Assembly: GCA_963786195.1 (NCBI GenBank)
Contig: CAWAYH010000002.1
Location: 496,001-560,000, forward strand
DNA: 64,000 nucleotides
Reading direction: 5' to 3'
From: CAWAYH01 sp963786195
GTDB taxonomy: Bacteria; Acidobacteriota; Vicinamibacteria; Vicinamibacterales; 2-12-FULL-66-21
Positions 38,203-47,482 of this stretch are shown piece by piece. Positions within the stretch are counted from its first letter, which is position 1. Every line of letters starts with the position of its first letter. The notes under the pieces are model-generated. The model saw only the letters and a program-made list of their open reading frames with translations. It ran no database searches and was not told the origin of the DNA. A program made the translations under genes and the position numbers.

Positions 38203-39510
38203 GTGGGTTCGATCTCTCGTTTCCCCTGCGTCGCGCGTACGCTGACGTGTGTCGTCTTCACGCTGGCGGTAGCCTGGCCGGCCGCCGCGCAGCAGCCCTC
38301 TCCGCAGGAGGTTCGCGAGGAGCTCGACAAGCTGCGCAAGGAGTTCGAAGCCGTACGCGACTGGTACGGCGTAAGGCTGGCGGCGCTCGAAGCGAAGCTC
38401 GCGGGCCTGCCCGGCGGGCAGGCCGCGGCTCCGGCGCAGCCCGCGGCACAGCCGACGCCGCCGACCGAAGCGCCTGTACCAGCCGGCGCGGCGGGTGGAG
38501 GCGGTCCAGCGGGCGCAGCTGCCGGTGTATGGCGGACCGCGGCGCTCTCGAAGATCTTCAACCCGGACATCGCGGTGATCGGCAACTTCGTCGGCGCGGT
38601 GGGTGAGAACGTGATCAATCCCCCGCCGGCACTCGCGTTCGACGAAGCGGAGGCGACGTTCCAGGCGGTCGTCGACCCGTACGCGCGGGCCGATTTCTTC
38701 CTGTCGTTTTCCCCGGAAGGCGTGGAGATCGAGGAAGGCTACCTGACGCTGACCTCGCTACCGGGTGGTTTGCTGGCGAAGGTTGGAAAGTTCAAGGAGC
38801 AAATCGGCAAGGTCAACACGCTGCACGCGCACAGCCTGCCGTGGGTCGACAAGCCATTGATGATCGAAAATCTGTTTGGCGGCGACGAAGGCATCTCGGA
38901 TGCGGGCATTTCTGTCTCGAAACTCGTCCTGAACCCGTGGTTCTTCCTCGAGGCCACGGGCGAGGTCTATCAGGGCGATTCGTCGATATTCCAGTCGCAC
39001 GAGCGGAGCGACGTCAGCTGGGTCGGCCGACTCCGCGGGTACCGCGACATCACGGAATCGACGAACCTCGACGTGGGGACCTCCATCGCGTACGGCAACA
39101 ACGACGCGGGGCCGGACTTCACGACGCGCCTGGTCGGCATCGATGCCACGCTTCGGTATCGTCCGCTCCGTCGCGCGATCTACCGGCGCTTCCAGGGCCG
39201 CACGGAGATGTTCTGGAGCCGCCGGGGCCAGGACGACGGCAACGTCAACGCGTTCGGGATGTATGCGAGCGGCGAGTACCAGTTCGCTCGCCGCTGGTTC
39301 GCCGGCGCCCGCTACGACTGGTCCGAGCGGGCCATCGATTCCTCGCTCGTCGACAAGGGACCATCGGCGCTCCTGACGTACTGGCCGAGCGAGTTCAGCC
39401 AGATCCGTGGCCAGTATCGCCGGATCGACTACGCCGAGGGCGTGGCCTCGAACGAACTGCTGTTCCAGTTCCTGTTTTCGATAGGCGCGCACGGCGCGCA
39501 TGTTTTTTAG
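38203..39510 (+). CDS. Outer-membrane beta-barrel protein linked to metal uptake
   Basis: 435-residue exported protein: signal peptide (TLTCVVFTLAVAWPAAAQQ), a coiled-coil stretch with QPSPQEVREELDKLRKEFE, a Pro/Ala/Gly-rich linker, and a C-terminal barrel rich in alternating residues with aromatic girdles (YRPLRRAIYRRFQGRTEMFW, FARRWFAGARYDWSERAID) that ends in Phe (HGAHVF). This layout matches porin-like proteins that accompany ZnuA-type operons in Acidobacteria-like genomes. It starts with a GTG at 38203. It is separated from znuA by a strong hairpin. The substrate, zinc or a zinc complex, is inferred from context. Confidence 0.65.
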   Translation: MGSISRFPCVARTLTCVVFTLAVAWPAAAQQPSPQEVREELDKLRKEFEAVRDWYGVRLAALEAKLAGLPGGQAAAPAQPAAQPTPPTEAPVPAGAAGGGGPAGAAAGVWRTAALSKIFNPDIAVIGNFVGAVGENVINPPPALAFDEAEATFQAVVDPYARADFFLSFSPEGVEIEEGYLTLTSLPGGLLAKVGKFKEQIGKVNTLHAHSLPWVDKPLMIENLFGGDEGISDAGISVSKLVLNPWFFLEATGEVYQGDSSIFQSHERSDVSWVGRLRGYRDITESTNLDVGTSIAYGNNDAGPDFTTRLVGIDATLRYRPLRRAIYRRFQGRTEMFWSRRGQDDGNVNAFGMYASGEYQFARRWFAGARYDWSERAIDSSLVDKGPSALLTYWPSEFSQIRGQYRRIDYAEGVASNELLFQFLFSIGAHGAHVF

Positions 39511-39516
39511 ACCCGA

Positions 39517-39543
39517 CCCGGGGCCCGGACTCCGGACCCCGGG
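39517..39543 (+). terminator. GC-rich hairpin between porin and ZnuA genes
   Basis: CCCGGGG-C-CCGG-ACT-CCGG-A-CCCCGGG forms an 11-pair stem with one internal mismatch and a three-base loop, seven bases after the porin stop. No U-tract follows, so it may be an mRNA stabiliser or partial terminator that sets relative expression of porin and ZnuA. Confidence 0.5.
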
Positions 39544-39565
39544 CTTACGAACATAGAGGCATACC

Positions 39566-40502
39566 ATGAAGAAGCATGTCTTTCTGATGGCCGCGCTGGC
39601 CGCGACACTGTTCGGTTCCACCGAGCAGACGCAGGCCCGCGCGACGATGAACGTCATCACGGCGACCGAAGACCTGGCAGCGCTCGTCAGGGACGTCGGC
39701 GGCGACAAGGTCACGGTCGAGGCGCTGGCGAAGGGCTACCAGGATCCGCACTTCGTCGAGGCGAAGCCGAGCTTCGTGCTGAAGCTCCATAGCGCGGATC
39801 TGCTCGTCGTCGTCGGACGGGAGCTCGAAGTGGCGTGGCTCCCGCCGCTCATCACCCAGAGCCGGAACCCCAAGATTCAGCCGGGCGGGACGGCGTATCT
39901 CGATGCCTCGACGACCGCTCGAATCCTCGACATGCCGACCGGCCCCGTCACGCGCGCCATGGGCGACGTGCACCCGCTCGGCAATCCCCACTACTGGCTC
40001 GACCCTGGCAACGGCCGCTTGATCGCAAAGGCGGTCGCAGGACAAGCTCAGCTCGCTTTCCGGCGGCGACGCGGCGTATTTTGCGGGGCGCTACGCGGAC
40101 TTCGACCGGCGGCTCGCGGAGGCTGAAAAGCGCTGGCAGGCGATGGTCGCGCCCTACAAGGGCATCAAGGTGGTCACGTATCACCGCTCGTGGCCGAACT
40201 TCGCCGACGTCTTCGGCCTCGACGTCGTGGGCTACGTCGAGCCGAAACCGGGCGTGCCGCCGTCGCCGGCGCACCAGCTGACGCTGACCCAGGCAATGAA
40301 GCGGACGGGCGTGAAGATCATCCTCGTCGAGCCGTACTTCGATTTGCAGACGCCCAACAAGATCGCCCGCGACACCGGCGCGAGGGTGCTCGTCATGCCG
40401 CCCTCGGTTGGCGGCGTCAAAGAGGTGAAGGACTACCTGCAGCTCTTCGACTACGATCTCGGTCTCCTGGTCTCCACCATCAAAGAGACGGGGGCGAAGT
40501 AG
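39566..40502 (+). CDS. znuA: Zinc/manganese ABC transporter substrate-binding protein (one frameshift)
   Basis: Periplasmic cluster A-I (ZnuA/TroA) metal-binding protein of about 312 residues with a signal peptide (HVFLMAALAATLFGSTEQT). Metal-ligand His residues appear in YQDPHFVEAKPS, LGNPHYWLDPGN and VVTYHRSWPNFADVF, and the fourth acidic ligand region is LVEPYFDLQT. There is no His-rich loop of the kind common in ZnuA. An extra base near 40041 shifts the frame between VAGQ and DKLSSLSGGDAAYFAG; the rest is intact. It is followed six bases later by the permease gene. Zinc is the likely metal, although manganese cannot be excluded. Confidence 0.85.
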
Positions 40503-40508
40503 GCCGGC

Positions 40509-41357
40509 ATGGGCGATCTGCCGGTTTTACAAGTCATCGAGTTCCTGGCGGCGCCGTTCGTGGCCAGCCTGATCCTCACAGGCATCCACGCCTATCTGGG
40601 CGTCCACGTCGTCGAACGCGGCGTGATCTTCGTCGATCTGTCGCTGGCGCAGATTGCCGCGCTCGGCGCGACCATCGCGCTCCTGCTGCCGTTTTCGAGT
40701 GGCGATCCGCACGCGCCGGAGGTCTACTGGATCAGCCTCGCCTTCACGTTCATCGGCGCCGCGATCTTCTCGTTGATCCGGACGCGCCGCGCCCGCATCC
40801 CGCAGGAGGCGATCATCGGCATTTCGTACGCGGTGGCCTCGGCGGCGGCCATCCTCGCGATGAGCAAATCCACTTCCCAGGCCGAGCATCTGAAGGACAT
40901 GCTGGTCGGCAACATCATCGCGGTCTCGTGGCCGGAAGTCTTCAAGACCGCGGGCCTTTACGGGATGGTCGGCCTGTTCCACTACGTCTTCCGGAAACCG
41001 TTCCTCGCGATCTCGATGAATCACGACAAGGCCGAGGCGGGAGGACTGAACGTTCGATTGTGGGACTTCCTGTTCTACGCGTCGTTCGGCTTCGTCGTGA
41101 CCTCTTCGGTGGCGATCGCCGGCGTGCTCCTGGTGTTCTGCTACCTCATCGTGCCGTCGGTTGCCGCGATGCTCTACGCGGACACGATCGGCCGGCGGCT
41201 CGCGATTGGGTGGACCATGGGAACGGTCGTCTCGGCGCTGGGCGTCTATCTGTCGCTCGTGCTCGATCTTCCAACCGGCGCGACGATCGTCTGCACGTTC
41301 GGGATCGTGCTGATACTCATGGCCGCGGTGCGGCCGTTGATCGTGCGCCGATCGTGA
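40509..41357 (+). CDS. znuB: Metal ABC transporter permease (ZnuB-like)
   Basis: 282-residue inner-membrane permease of the ABC-3 family with eight or so hydrophobic segments. Family blocks are GIHAYLGVHVVERGVIFVDL and SLAQIAALG, RIPQEAIIGISYAVASAAA, and the cytoplasmic coupling segment FYASFGFVVTSSVAIAGVLL near the end. It starts six bases after znuA. No ZnuC ATPase gene follows or precedes it in the window; the next gene downstream is a zinc-ribbon protein. The ATPase is presumably encoded elsewhere. Confidence 0.85.
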   Translation: MGDLPVLQVIEFLAAPFVASLILTGIHAYLGVHVVERGVIFVDLSLAQIAALGATIALLLPFSSGDPHAPEVYWISLAFTFIGAAIFSLIRTRRARIPQEAIIGISYAVASAAAILAMSKSTSQAEHLKDMLVGNIIAVSWPEVFKTAGLYGMVGLFHYVFRKPFLAISMNHDKAEAGGLNVRLWDFLFYASFGFVVTSSVAIAGVLLVFCYLIVPSVAAMLYADTIGRRLAIGWTMGTVVSALGVYLSLVLDLPTGATIVCTFGIVLILMAAVRPLIVRRS

Positions 41358-41360
41358 ACT

Positions 41361-41379
41361 GTGCACCGTGCATCGTTCA
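41361..41379. repeat. Dispersed 19-bp repeat, second copy
   Basis: GTGCACCGTGCATCGTTCA matches the reverse complement of 27554-27572 at 18 of 19 positions. Both copies lie in short intergenic gaps just before a start codon. Confidence 0.5.
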
Positions 41380-41388
41380 TCGTGCGTC

Positions 41389-41394
41389 TATAAT
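41389..41394 (+). promoter_or_regulatory. Candidate -10 element TATAAT before the zinc-ribbon gene
   Basis: Perfect TATAAT eight bases ahead of the ATG at 41403. No convincing -35 is visible. If used, the mRNA would be essentially leaderless. Confidence 0.4.
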
Positions 41395-41402
41395 CACGTA
41401 AG

Positions 41403-41684
41403 ATGCAATGCCGGCAATGTGGGACCGAGATAGCCGACAAGGCCATCGTATGCTTCAGATGCGGAACGGCGACGACGGATCCGGTCCGTCCCGTGGTGCC
41501 GATCAAACCCCGGGGAAACCCCCTTTTGTCGGGCGCCGTGATCGTACTGCTCGTCCTGCTGGCCCTCTTTATGGGCCAGGCGTCGCGGACCGTCGCCAAT
41601 CCCGAAGGGCTGCAACTGGTCGCCGGCCTGGCGGTCGGCGCCGCCATCGCGGTACTCGTCCTCCGGGTGTTGCGACGGCGCTAA
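41403..41684 (+). CDS. Zinc-ribbon membrane protein
   Basis: 93-residue protein. An N-terminal zinc ribbon has two Cys-x-x-Cys pairs (CRQC and CFRC, 10 residues apart) and is followed by a Pro-rich linker and two hydrophobic segments (LSGAVIVLLVLLALFMG, then LVAGLAVGAAIAVLVLRVL). Such small proteins are common and of unknown function. It lies between the metal permease and the FHA-phosphatase gene in the same direction; a link to zinc uptake is only suggested by position. Confidence 0.7.
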   Translation: MQCRQCGTEIADKAIVCFRCGTATTDPVRPVVPIKPRGNPLLSGAVIVLLVLLALFMGQASRTVANPEGLQLVAGLAVGAAIAVLVLRVLRRR

Positions 41685-41705
41685 AAGTGCAATAATTTCC
41701 TTCCT

Positions 41706-43316
41706 ATGTCCGATGCCCGCCTCGAGGTGACCGACGCGCTTGGTCGCCGCATCGTTCCGATCTCCAAGGGACATTTCGAGATCGGCCGGCGCGAGACGAA
41801 CGACCTCCGCCTGGCCGGCAGCGAGGTGTCGCGCGATCACGCGGAGATCGAGGCGCAGAACAACCAGTTCATGATCCGCGACCGGAATTCGCGCTACGGC
41901 ACCTACGTCAACGGCGAGCAGGTGACCGAGCGCGCCCTGGTCCATGGCGACCGCGTACGGCTCGGCCGTACCGGCGGCGCCGAGATGGTCTTCCTGCTCG
42001 CGGAAACCGGCCCGCCCATTGAGCGCGCGACCACGACGGCGATCGGCGATCTGCGCCAGATTGCGGCCCTGCTCGAGGGGTTGCGCGCCCTCGGATCGGG
42101 CCGCGTGCTCGACGACGTGCTGGCGCTGGTGCTGGATTCGGCGATCGAGGTCAGCGGGGCCGAGCGGGGCTTCATCATGCTCGCGACGCCGAGCGGTGAG
42201 CTCGAGTTCAAGCTGGCCCGCGCGCGCGGCCGGTCGTCGATTCCGGGCGACAGCGTCGCGACGAGTCGCAAGATTCCTGAAGAGGTCTTCCGCACGGGCG
42301 AGCCCCGCATCGTGGCCGACCTCCTCGACGGCGATCTGGCCAACGTGCACATGGGCACGGTGGCGCTCGGCATCCGGAACGTGCTCTGCGTGCCGCTTCG
42401 TCTCGTGCGGTATCTCGATCGCGCCGATGCCGGCGTTGGTGAAGAGCGCCGGATCGGCGTTCTCTACCTGGACAGTCGCGAGAAGGGATCGCTCCTGTCG
42501 AACTCGACGCGCGCCGCCCTCGAGACGCTCGCCACCGAGGCCGCGGTCGCCATCGAAAACGCCCGGCTCTACCGCGAGACGATGGAAAAGGCGCGGATGG
42601 AGCAGGAGATGCGGATCGCCGCCGAGATCCAGCAGGCGCTCCTGCCCAAGGCGGGCCGGTCCGGCGCGTACTTCCGCGCGGCCGCCGCGTCGCTGCCGTG
42701 CCGCTCGATCGGCGGCGATTTCTACGACTACGTCGATCTGTCGGATGGATCGTTCGGCTTCGCCCTTGGCGACGTCGCCGGCAAGGGTCCCCCCGCCGCG
42801 CTGCTGAGCGCGATGATGCAGGGCATCTTCGCGGCTCAGGCGGCGGGCAACGACTCGCCGTCGCGGACGATCGCGCGCGTGAACCTCGCGCTGTACCGTC
42901 GCGGCATCGAGTCCCGCTTCGTGACGTTGATGTACGGATCGCTGCTGCCGAACGGGGCGCTGACGTACTGCAACGCGGGGCACAATCCGCCCCTGATCGT
43001 CGGCAGGGGCGGCGTGCGGCGGCTCGAATGCGGTGGACCAATCGTCGGGCTCTTCGAAAGCGCGAACTACGAAGAGGAGACCGTCACGCTGGCGCCGCAA
43101 GACTGGCTGATTGTGTTCAGCGACGGTGTGTCCGAAGCGCTGTCGTCGGGCGGCGAGGAGTACGGCGAGTCGCGCATTCTCGACGTGGTCCAGAAGAACC
43201 TCTCGCTGGAGCCCCAGAAGCTGCTGGAAGCGCTGTTCAGCGACGTCCGCGAGTTCGCGCGGGGTGCGGCGCAGAGCGACGATATTACCGGGATGGTCGT
43301 GCGCTACGGGGGATGA
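41706..43316 (+). CDS. FHA-GAF-PP2C serine phosphatase (SpoIIE/RsbU type)
   Basis: 536-residue cytoplasmic signalling protein. The FHA domain (about residues 20-100) has HFEIGRRETNDLRLAGSEVS and SRYGTYVNGEQV. A GAF domain (about 125-290) includes GFIMLATPSGELEF and ATEAAVAIENARLY. A short coiled linker, MRIAAEIQQALLPK, leads to the PP2C-like phosphatase, with metal-ligand blocks SIGGDFYDYVDLSDGSF and ALGDVAGKGPPAALL, and IVFSDGVSEALS with QSDDITGMVVRY at the end. Such proteins dephosphorylate anti-sigma-factor antagonists or other Ser/Thr-phosphorylated partners. An AATAAT lies ten bases before the ATG. The stop overlaps the next ATG. Confidence 0.9.
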   Translation: MSDARLEVTDALGRRIVPISKGHFEIGRRETNDLRLAGSEVSRDHAEIEAQNNQFMIRDRNSRYGTYVNGEQVTERALVHGDRVRLGRTGGAEMVFLLAETGPPIERATTTAIGDLRQIAALLEGLRALGSGRVLDDVLALVLDSAIEVSGAERGFIMLATPSGELEFKLARARGRSSIPGDSVATSRKIPEEVFRTGEPRIVADLLDGDLANVHMGTVALGIRNVLCVPLRLVRYLDRADAGVGEERRIGVLYLDSREKGSLLSNSTRAALETLATEAAVAIENARLYRETMEKARMEQEMRIAAEIQQALLPKAGRSGAYFRAAAASLPCRSIGGDFYDYVDLSDGSFGFALGDVAGKGPPAALLSAMMQGIFAAQAAGNDSPSRTIARVNLALYRRGIESRFVTLMYGSLLPNGALTYCNAGHNPPLIVGRGGVRRLECGGPIVGLFESANYEEETVTLAPQDWLIVFSDGVSEALSSGGEEYGESRILDVVQKNLSLEPQKLLEALFSDVREFARGAAQSDDITGMVVRYGG

Positions 43317-43597
43317 TGCAGCGGCTCACCCGGGCCGAGCGGGTCGCCGCAGGCCTCTGGCTGATTCTCGCGGTCGTCGTGTGGAACGGCCTGTACGATC
43401 TCCTGCTCGCCCGAAGCACTCAGAACTATCTCTTCCGGTGGGCGCTGCACGAGGCCGGACGCGGCCCCGCTGTGGACGTCTCGCTGTCGATGCAGCACGC
43501 CGTCCGCGACGCGATGTGGATCGCGACGCTCTGGGCCGGCATCATCCTCCTCGCCGGCGTCGTCACGGTCCGGCTGCTGCGCCACAAGACCAGGTGA
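43313..43597 (+). CDS. Small membrane protein of unknown function
   Basis: 94 residues with two hydrophobic segments, AAGLWLILAVVVWNGLYDLLL and MWIATLWAGIILLAGVVTV. It overlaps the phosphatase stop (ATGA), so it is translated with it, and may tether or sense for the phosphatase. No domain is recognised. Confidence 0.6.
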   Translation: MMQRLTRAERVAAGLWLILAVVVWNGLYDLLLARSTQNYLFRWALHEAGRGPAVDVSLSMQHAVRDAMWIATLWAGIILLAGVVTVRLLRHKTR

Positions 43598-43604
43598 ATT
43601 CGCC

Positions 43605-44810
43605 ATGCACGCGCTGATCTACGACTGGAACAAGACGGACGCGCCGAGGCCCGCGCGGATCCTGCTCGACGACGAGACGCTGCGCGACGGATTGCAGTCG
43701 CCGTCGGTGAGAACCCCGGCCATCGAGCAGAAGATTCGAATCCTGCACCTCATCGATCGCCTGGGCATCGACACCGCCGATATCGGACTGCCTGGCGCGG
43801 GACCTCACGTCGTCCGCGACGTCGAGCGGCTCGCCCGTGAAATCGTGGACCAGCGGCTCTCGGTCGCGGCCAACTGTGCTGCGCGAACGGTCATTGCCGA
43901 TATCGAGCCGGTCGCCGCCATCTCCCAGCGGACGGGACTGGCGATCGAATGCTGCACGTTCGTCGGATCCAGCCCGCTGCGGCAGTACGCCGAGGGCTGG
44001 GGGATCGATTACCTCCTGAAGCTGACCGAGGAGGCGATCACCTTCGCGGTTCGCGAGGGCCTGACCGTGATGTACGTCACGGAAGACACGACGCGGGCCG
44101 ATCCCGAGACGCTCCGGCGGCTGTACTCCACGGCGATTCGGGCGGGCGCGTCGCGCGTCTGCGTGTCGGACACGGTCGGGCACGCGACGCCGGCCGGCGC
44201 GGGCGCCGTGGTGCGCTTCATCGCACAGGTCGTGGAAGAGTGCGGCGGCGGCGTCGGGATCGACTGGCACGGCCACCGCGATCGCGACCTGGCGGTCATC
44301 AATTCGCTGGCGGCGCTCGAGGCCGGCGCGACGCGCCTGCACGGGACGGCGATCGGGATCGGCGAGCGCGTCGGCAACACACCGATGGACATGCTGCTCG
44401 TCAATCTGGTCCTGATGGGATATCTCGAGCGCGATCTGTCGGCGCTGGTGGATTACTGCGAGACCGTGTCGAACGCGACGGGCGTGCCCATCCCGCCGAA
44501 CTATCCCGTCGTTGGGCGCGACGCGTTCCGGACCGCCACGGGCGTGCACGCGTCGGCCGTGATCAAGGCGTTCCGCAAGAAGGACATGGCGCTGGTGGAC
44601 GCCGTCTATTCCGGCGTGCCGGCCGGGATGGTGGGCCGCGAGCAGGAAATCGAAGTCGGCCCGATGTCCGGGAAGTCGAACGTCGTCTTCTGGCTCGAGA
44701 AGCGCGGGCTGCCCGTCACCGACGAGGTCGTGGACCGGATCTTCGCGAAGGCCAAGGCGTCATCGTCCGTTCTGAGCGAACAGGAGATCCTGACCGAAGC
44801 CGGCCGATAG
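43605..44810 (+). CDS. 2-isopropylmalate synthase/homocitrate synthase family enzyme
   Basis: 401-residue HMGL-like TIM-barrel enzyme that condenses acetyl-CoA with a 2-oxoacid. The N-terminal active-site block is LLDDETLRDGLQSPSVRTP, with the metal-ligand Asp and Arg-Asp; the HxH metal motif is IDWHGHRDRDLAVINS, followed by HGTAIGIGERVGNTPMD. The C-terminal domain is short and lacks the full LeuA allosteric dimer domain, so leucine feedback is unlikely. Whether it is a LeuA, homocitrate synthase or citramalate synthase cannot be told from sequence. It stands eight bases after the small membrane protein. The frame is intact. Confidence 0.8.
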   Translation: MHALIYDWNKTDAPRPARILLDDETLRDGLQSPSVRTPAIEQKIRILHLIDRLGIDTADIGLPGAGPHVVRDVERLAREIVDQRLSVAANCAARTVIADIEPVAAISQRTGLAIECCTFVGSSPLRQYAEGWGIDYLLKLTEEAITFAVREGLTVMYVTEDTTRADPETLRRLYSTAIRAGASRVCVSDTVGHATPAGAGAVVRFIAQVVEECGGGVGIDWHGHRDRDLAVINSLAALEAGATRLHGTAIGIGERVGNTPMDMLLVNLVLMGYLERDLSALVDYCETVSNATGVPIPPNYPVVGRDAFRTATGVHASAVIKAFRKKDMALVDAVYSGVPAGMVGREQEIEVGPMSGKSNVVFWLEKRGLPVTDEVVDRIFAKAKASSSVLSEQEILTEAGR

Positions 44811-44822
44811 GCCGCTCACTGG

Positions 44823-45718
44823 CTACTTGCGCGGCGTTTTTTCGATATCCGGCAGGGCCGCCAGCAGCACTTCTCCCACCGCCGCCAGCGACTTCGCGGA
44901 CACCCTGTCGAGCGTGTCACCCGCTTTGTGCCACGCGTCGTAATCGAGGTCGATGATGTCGACCGCCTCGACCCCAGCCCGGAGGAACGGGATGTGGTCG
45001 TCCTCGATCGGCGTCGTCTCGTCGACGAACTCCGGCCGCTTCACGCGCTTCGCGGCCGCCCAGATGATGTCGGTCAGCCACGGCGTGGAGTTCGATTCGC
45101 GCAGGACGCGGAGGTCGCTGTCGCCGATCATGTCGACGAGGATCAGCGCGCGGATGTCCTTCAACGTGCCATCTCTTGCGCGCCGCCTCGACGTAGTACC
45201 GGCTGCCGTAGGTGTGATCGTCGCCCTGCCATTCGACCACGGCTTCCTCGCCGTCGAGGAAGAGGAACTCGATCGGGAGTTGATTCTGACGGTCCTTCAG
45301 CACCCGGGCCAGCTCGATCAGGAACGCCGCGCTCGACCCGCCGTCGTTGGCGCCGACGAAATTGAACTCCTCGAACCGCTTCGTGTCGTAGTGTCCGGCG
45401 AAGATGAGCCGCCCGTGGTCCGTATCGCGGCCCGGGAGCTTCGCGCGCAGGTTGACGAGCTGCGATTTCCCCAGGGGCGTTTCGGCGGAGAAGGCCTGCT
45501 CGTCGACGGTCAGCCCGATGGCCTTCAGCTGGCCTGGTGATGTAGTCGCGGGCCTGCCGCGCGCCAGGCGTGCCCGCGACGCGCGGGCCGATCGCAACGA
45601 GCTGCTTGATGTGCTCGAAAGCTCTGGCGCCGTCGAACCGCGGGGGAGTCTGCATGGCCTGGAGACAGGCGGCGGACGTCAGCAAGACGAGCGCGAATCG
45701 AGTGGCGGAGTAGCGCAT
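44823..45718 (-). CDS. M28 family, glutaminyl-peptide cyclotransferase-like (frameshifted)
   Basis: About 300 residues with an N-terminal signal sequence (ATRFALVLLTSAACLQAMQ), so periplasmic or secreted. Zinc-site and active-site blocks match glutaminyl cyclase: LIFAGHYDTKRFEEFNFVGA, ANDGGSSAAFLIELARVL and FLFLDGEEAVVEWQGDDHTY, then GSRYY, and the final His in IEDDHIPFLRAGV. The DGEEA-x-x-x-W block with GSR is specific for the cyclase branch of M28. Two frame changes, near 45540 and 45170, split it into three. It would convert N-terminal Gln to pyroglutamate in exported proteins or peptides. The activity is inferred; a plain aminopeptidase is an alternative. Confidence 0.7.
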
Positions 45719-45737
45719 ATGAGCTTCTTCGCTGCGA

Positions 45738-45921
45738 CGGAGGGCGCGGAGGGAATCACACACGGAGGCGCGGAGAAACGGAGAAAACCTCAACACAGGT
45801 CGGAGAACGCCACGCGCAGCGCGATCCCCGACCCGTAGCGCACCTCAGTGTCTGATTCTCTTCCTGAAGACCACCCTCCGCGTCTCCGTGCCTCCGTGTG
45901 TGATTCCCTCCGCGCCCTCCG
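45738..45921. repeat. 39-bp inverted repeat between gltA and the M28 gene
   Basis: Arms at 45738-45776 and 45883-45921 are inverted copies with 38 of 39 positions matching, separated by 106 bases. They are rich in CCTCCG/CGGAGG triplet motifs. The element lies between the start of the M28 gene and the end of gltA. It may fold as a long stem in RNA. No ORF explains it. Confidence 0.85.
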
Positions 45922-45932
45922 CCCCCTCCGGA

Positions 45933-47219
<1,287 letters not shown>

Positions 47220-47261
47220 GCGGTCGTCTTGTGTGTGAGCGGGGGATCGGGGAGCGGACCC

Positions 47262-47447
47262 TCAGGTGTCGTTGCTGCCCGTATCGCCGTTGTCCCGGTC
47301 ACCCGGGTCTTTCCCGGGCACCCGGTAATCCTCCGAGAGCCAGCGCCCGAGATCCGCCAGCTTGCACCGCTCGCTGCAGAAGGGCCGCCACGCCGGATCC
47401 ACCGGCCGGCGGCGGCAGTACACGCACCAGGCTTCGGGCCGCGCCAA
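47262..47447 (-). CDS. yacG: YacG-like zinc-binding protein
   Basis: 61-residue protein with a Cys4 zinc finger CVYCRRRPVDPAWRPFCSER (Cys-x2-Cys ... Cys-x3-Cys) followed by DLGRWLSEDYRVPG, the complete YacG signature. YacG binds GyrB and inhibits DNA gyrase in Escherichia coli. The C-terminal tail is acidic and disordered. It is separated from gltA by 42 bases and likely shares its transcript. Confidence 0.88.
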   Translation of the reverse strand: MARPEAWCVYCRRRPVDPAWRPFCSERCKLADLGRWLSEDYRVPGKDPGDRDNGDTGSNDT

Positions 47448-47482
47448 ACCTGCCTATTGTAATCAATTGCCGGGAGCGGTGC

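Noticed and set aside
43725..43760. A TTCGAATC tract reminiscent of a tRNA T-loop
   Set aside because: It lies inside the LeuA-like coding sequence, and no acceptor or anticodon arms can be drawn around it.
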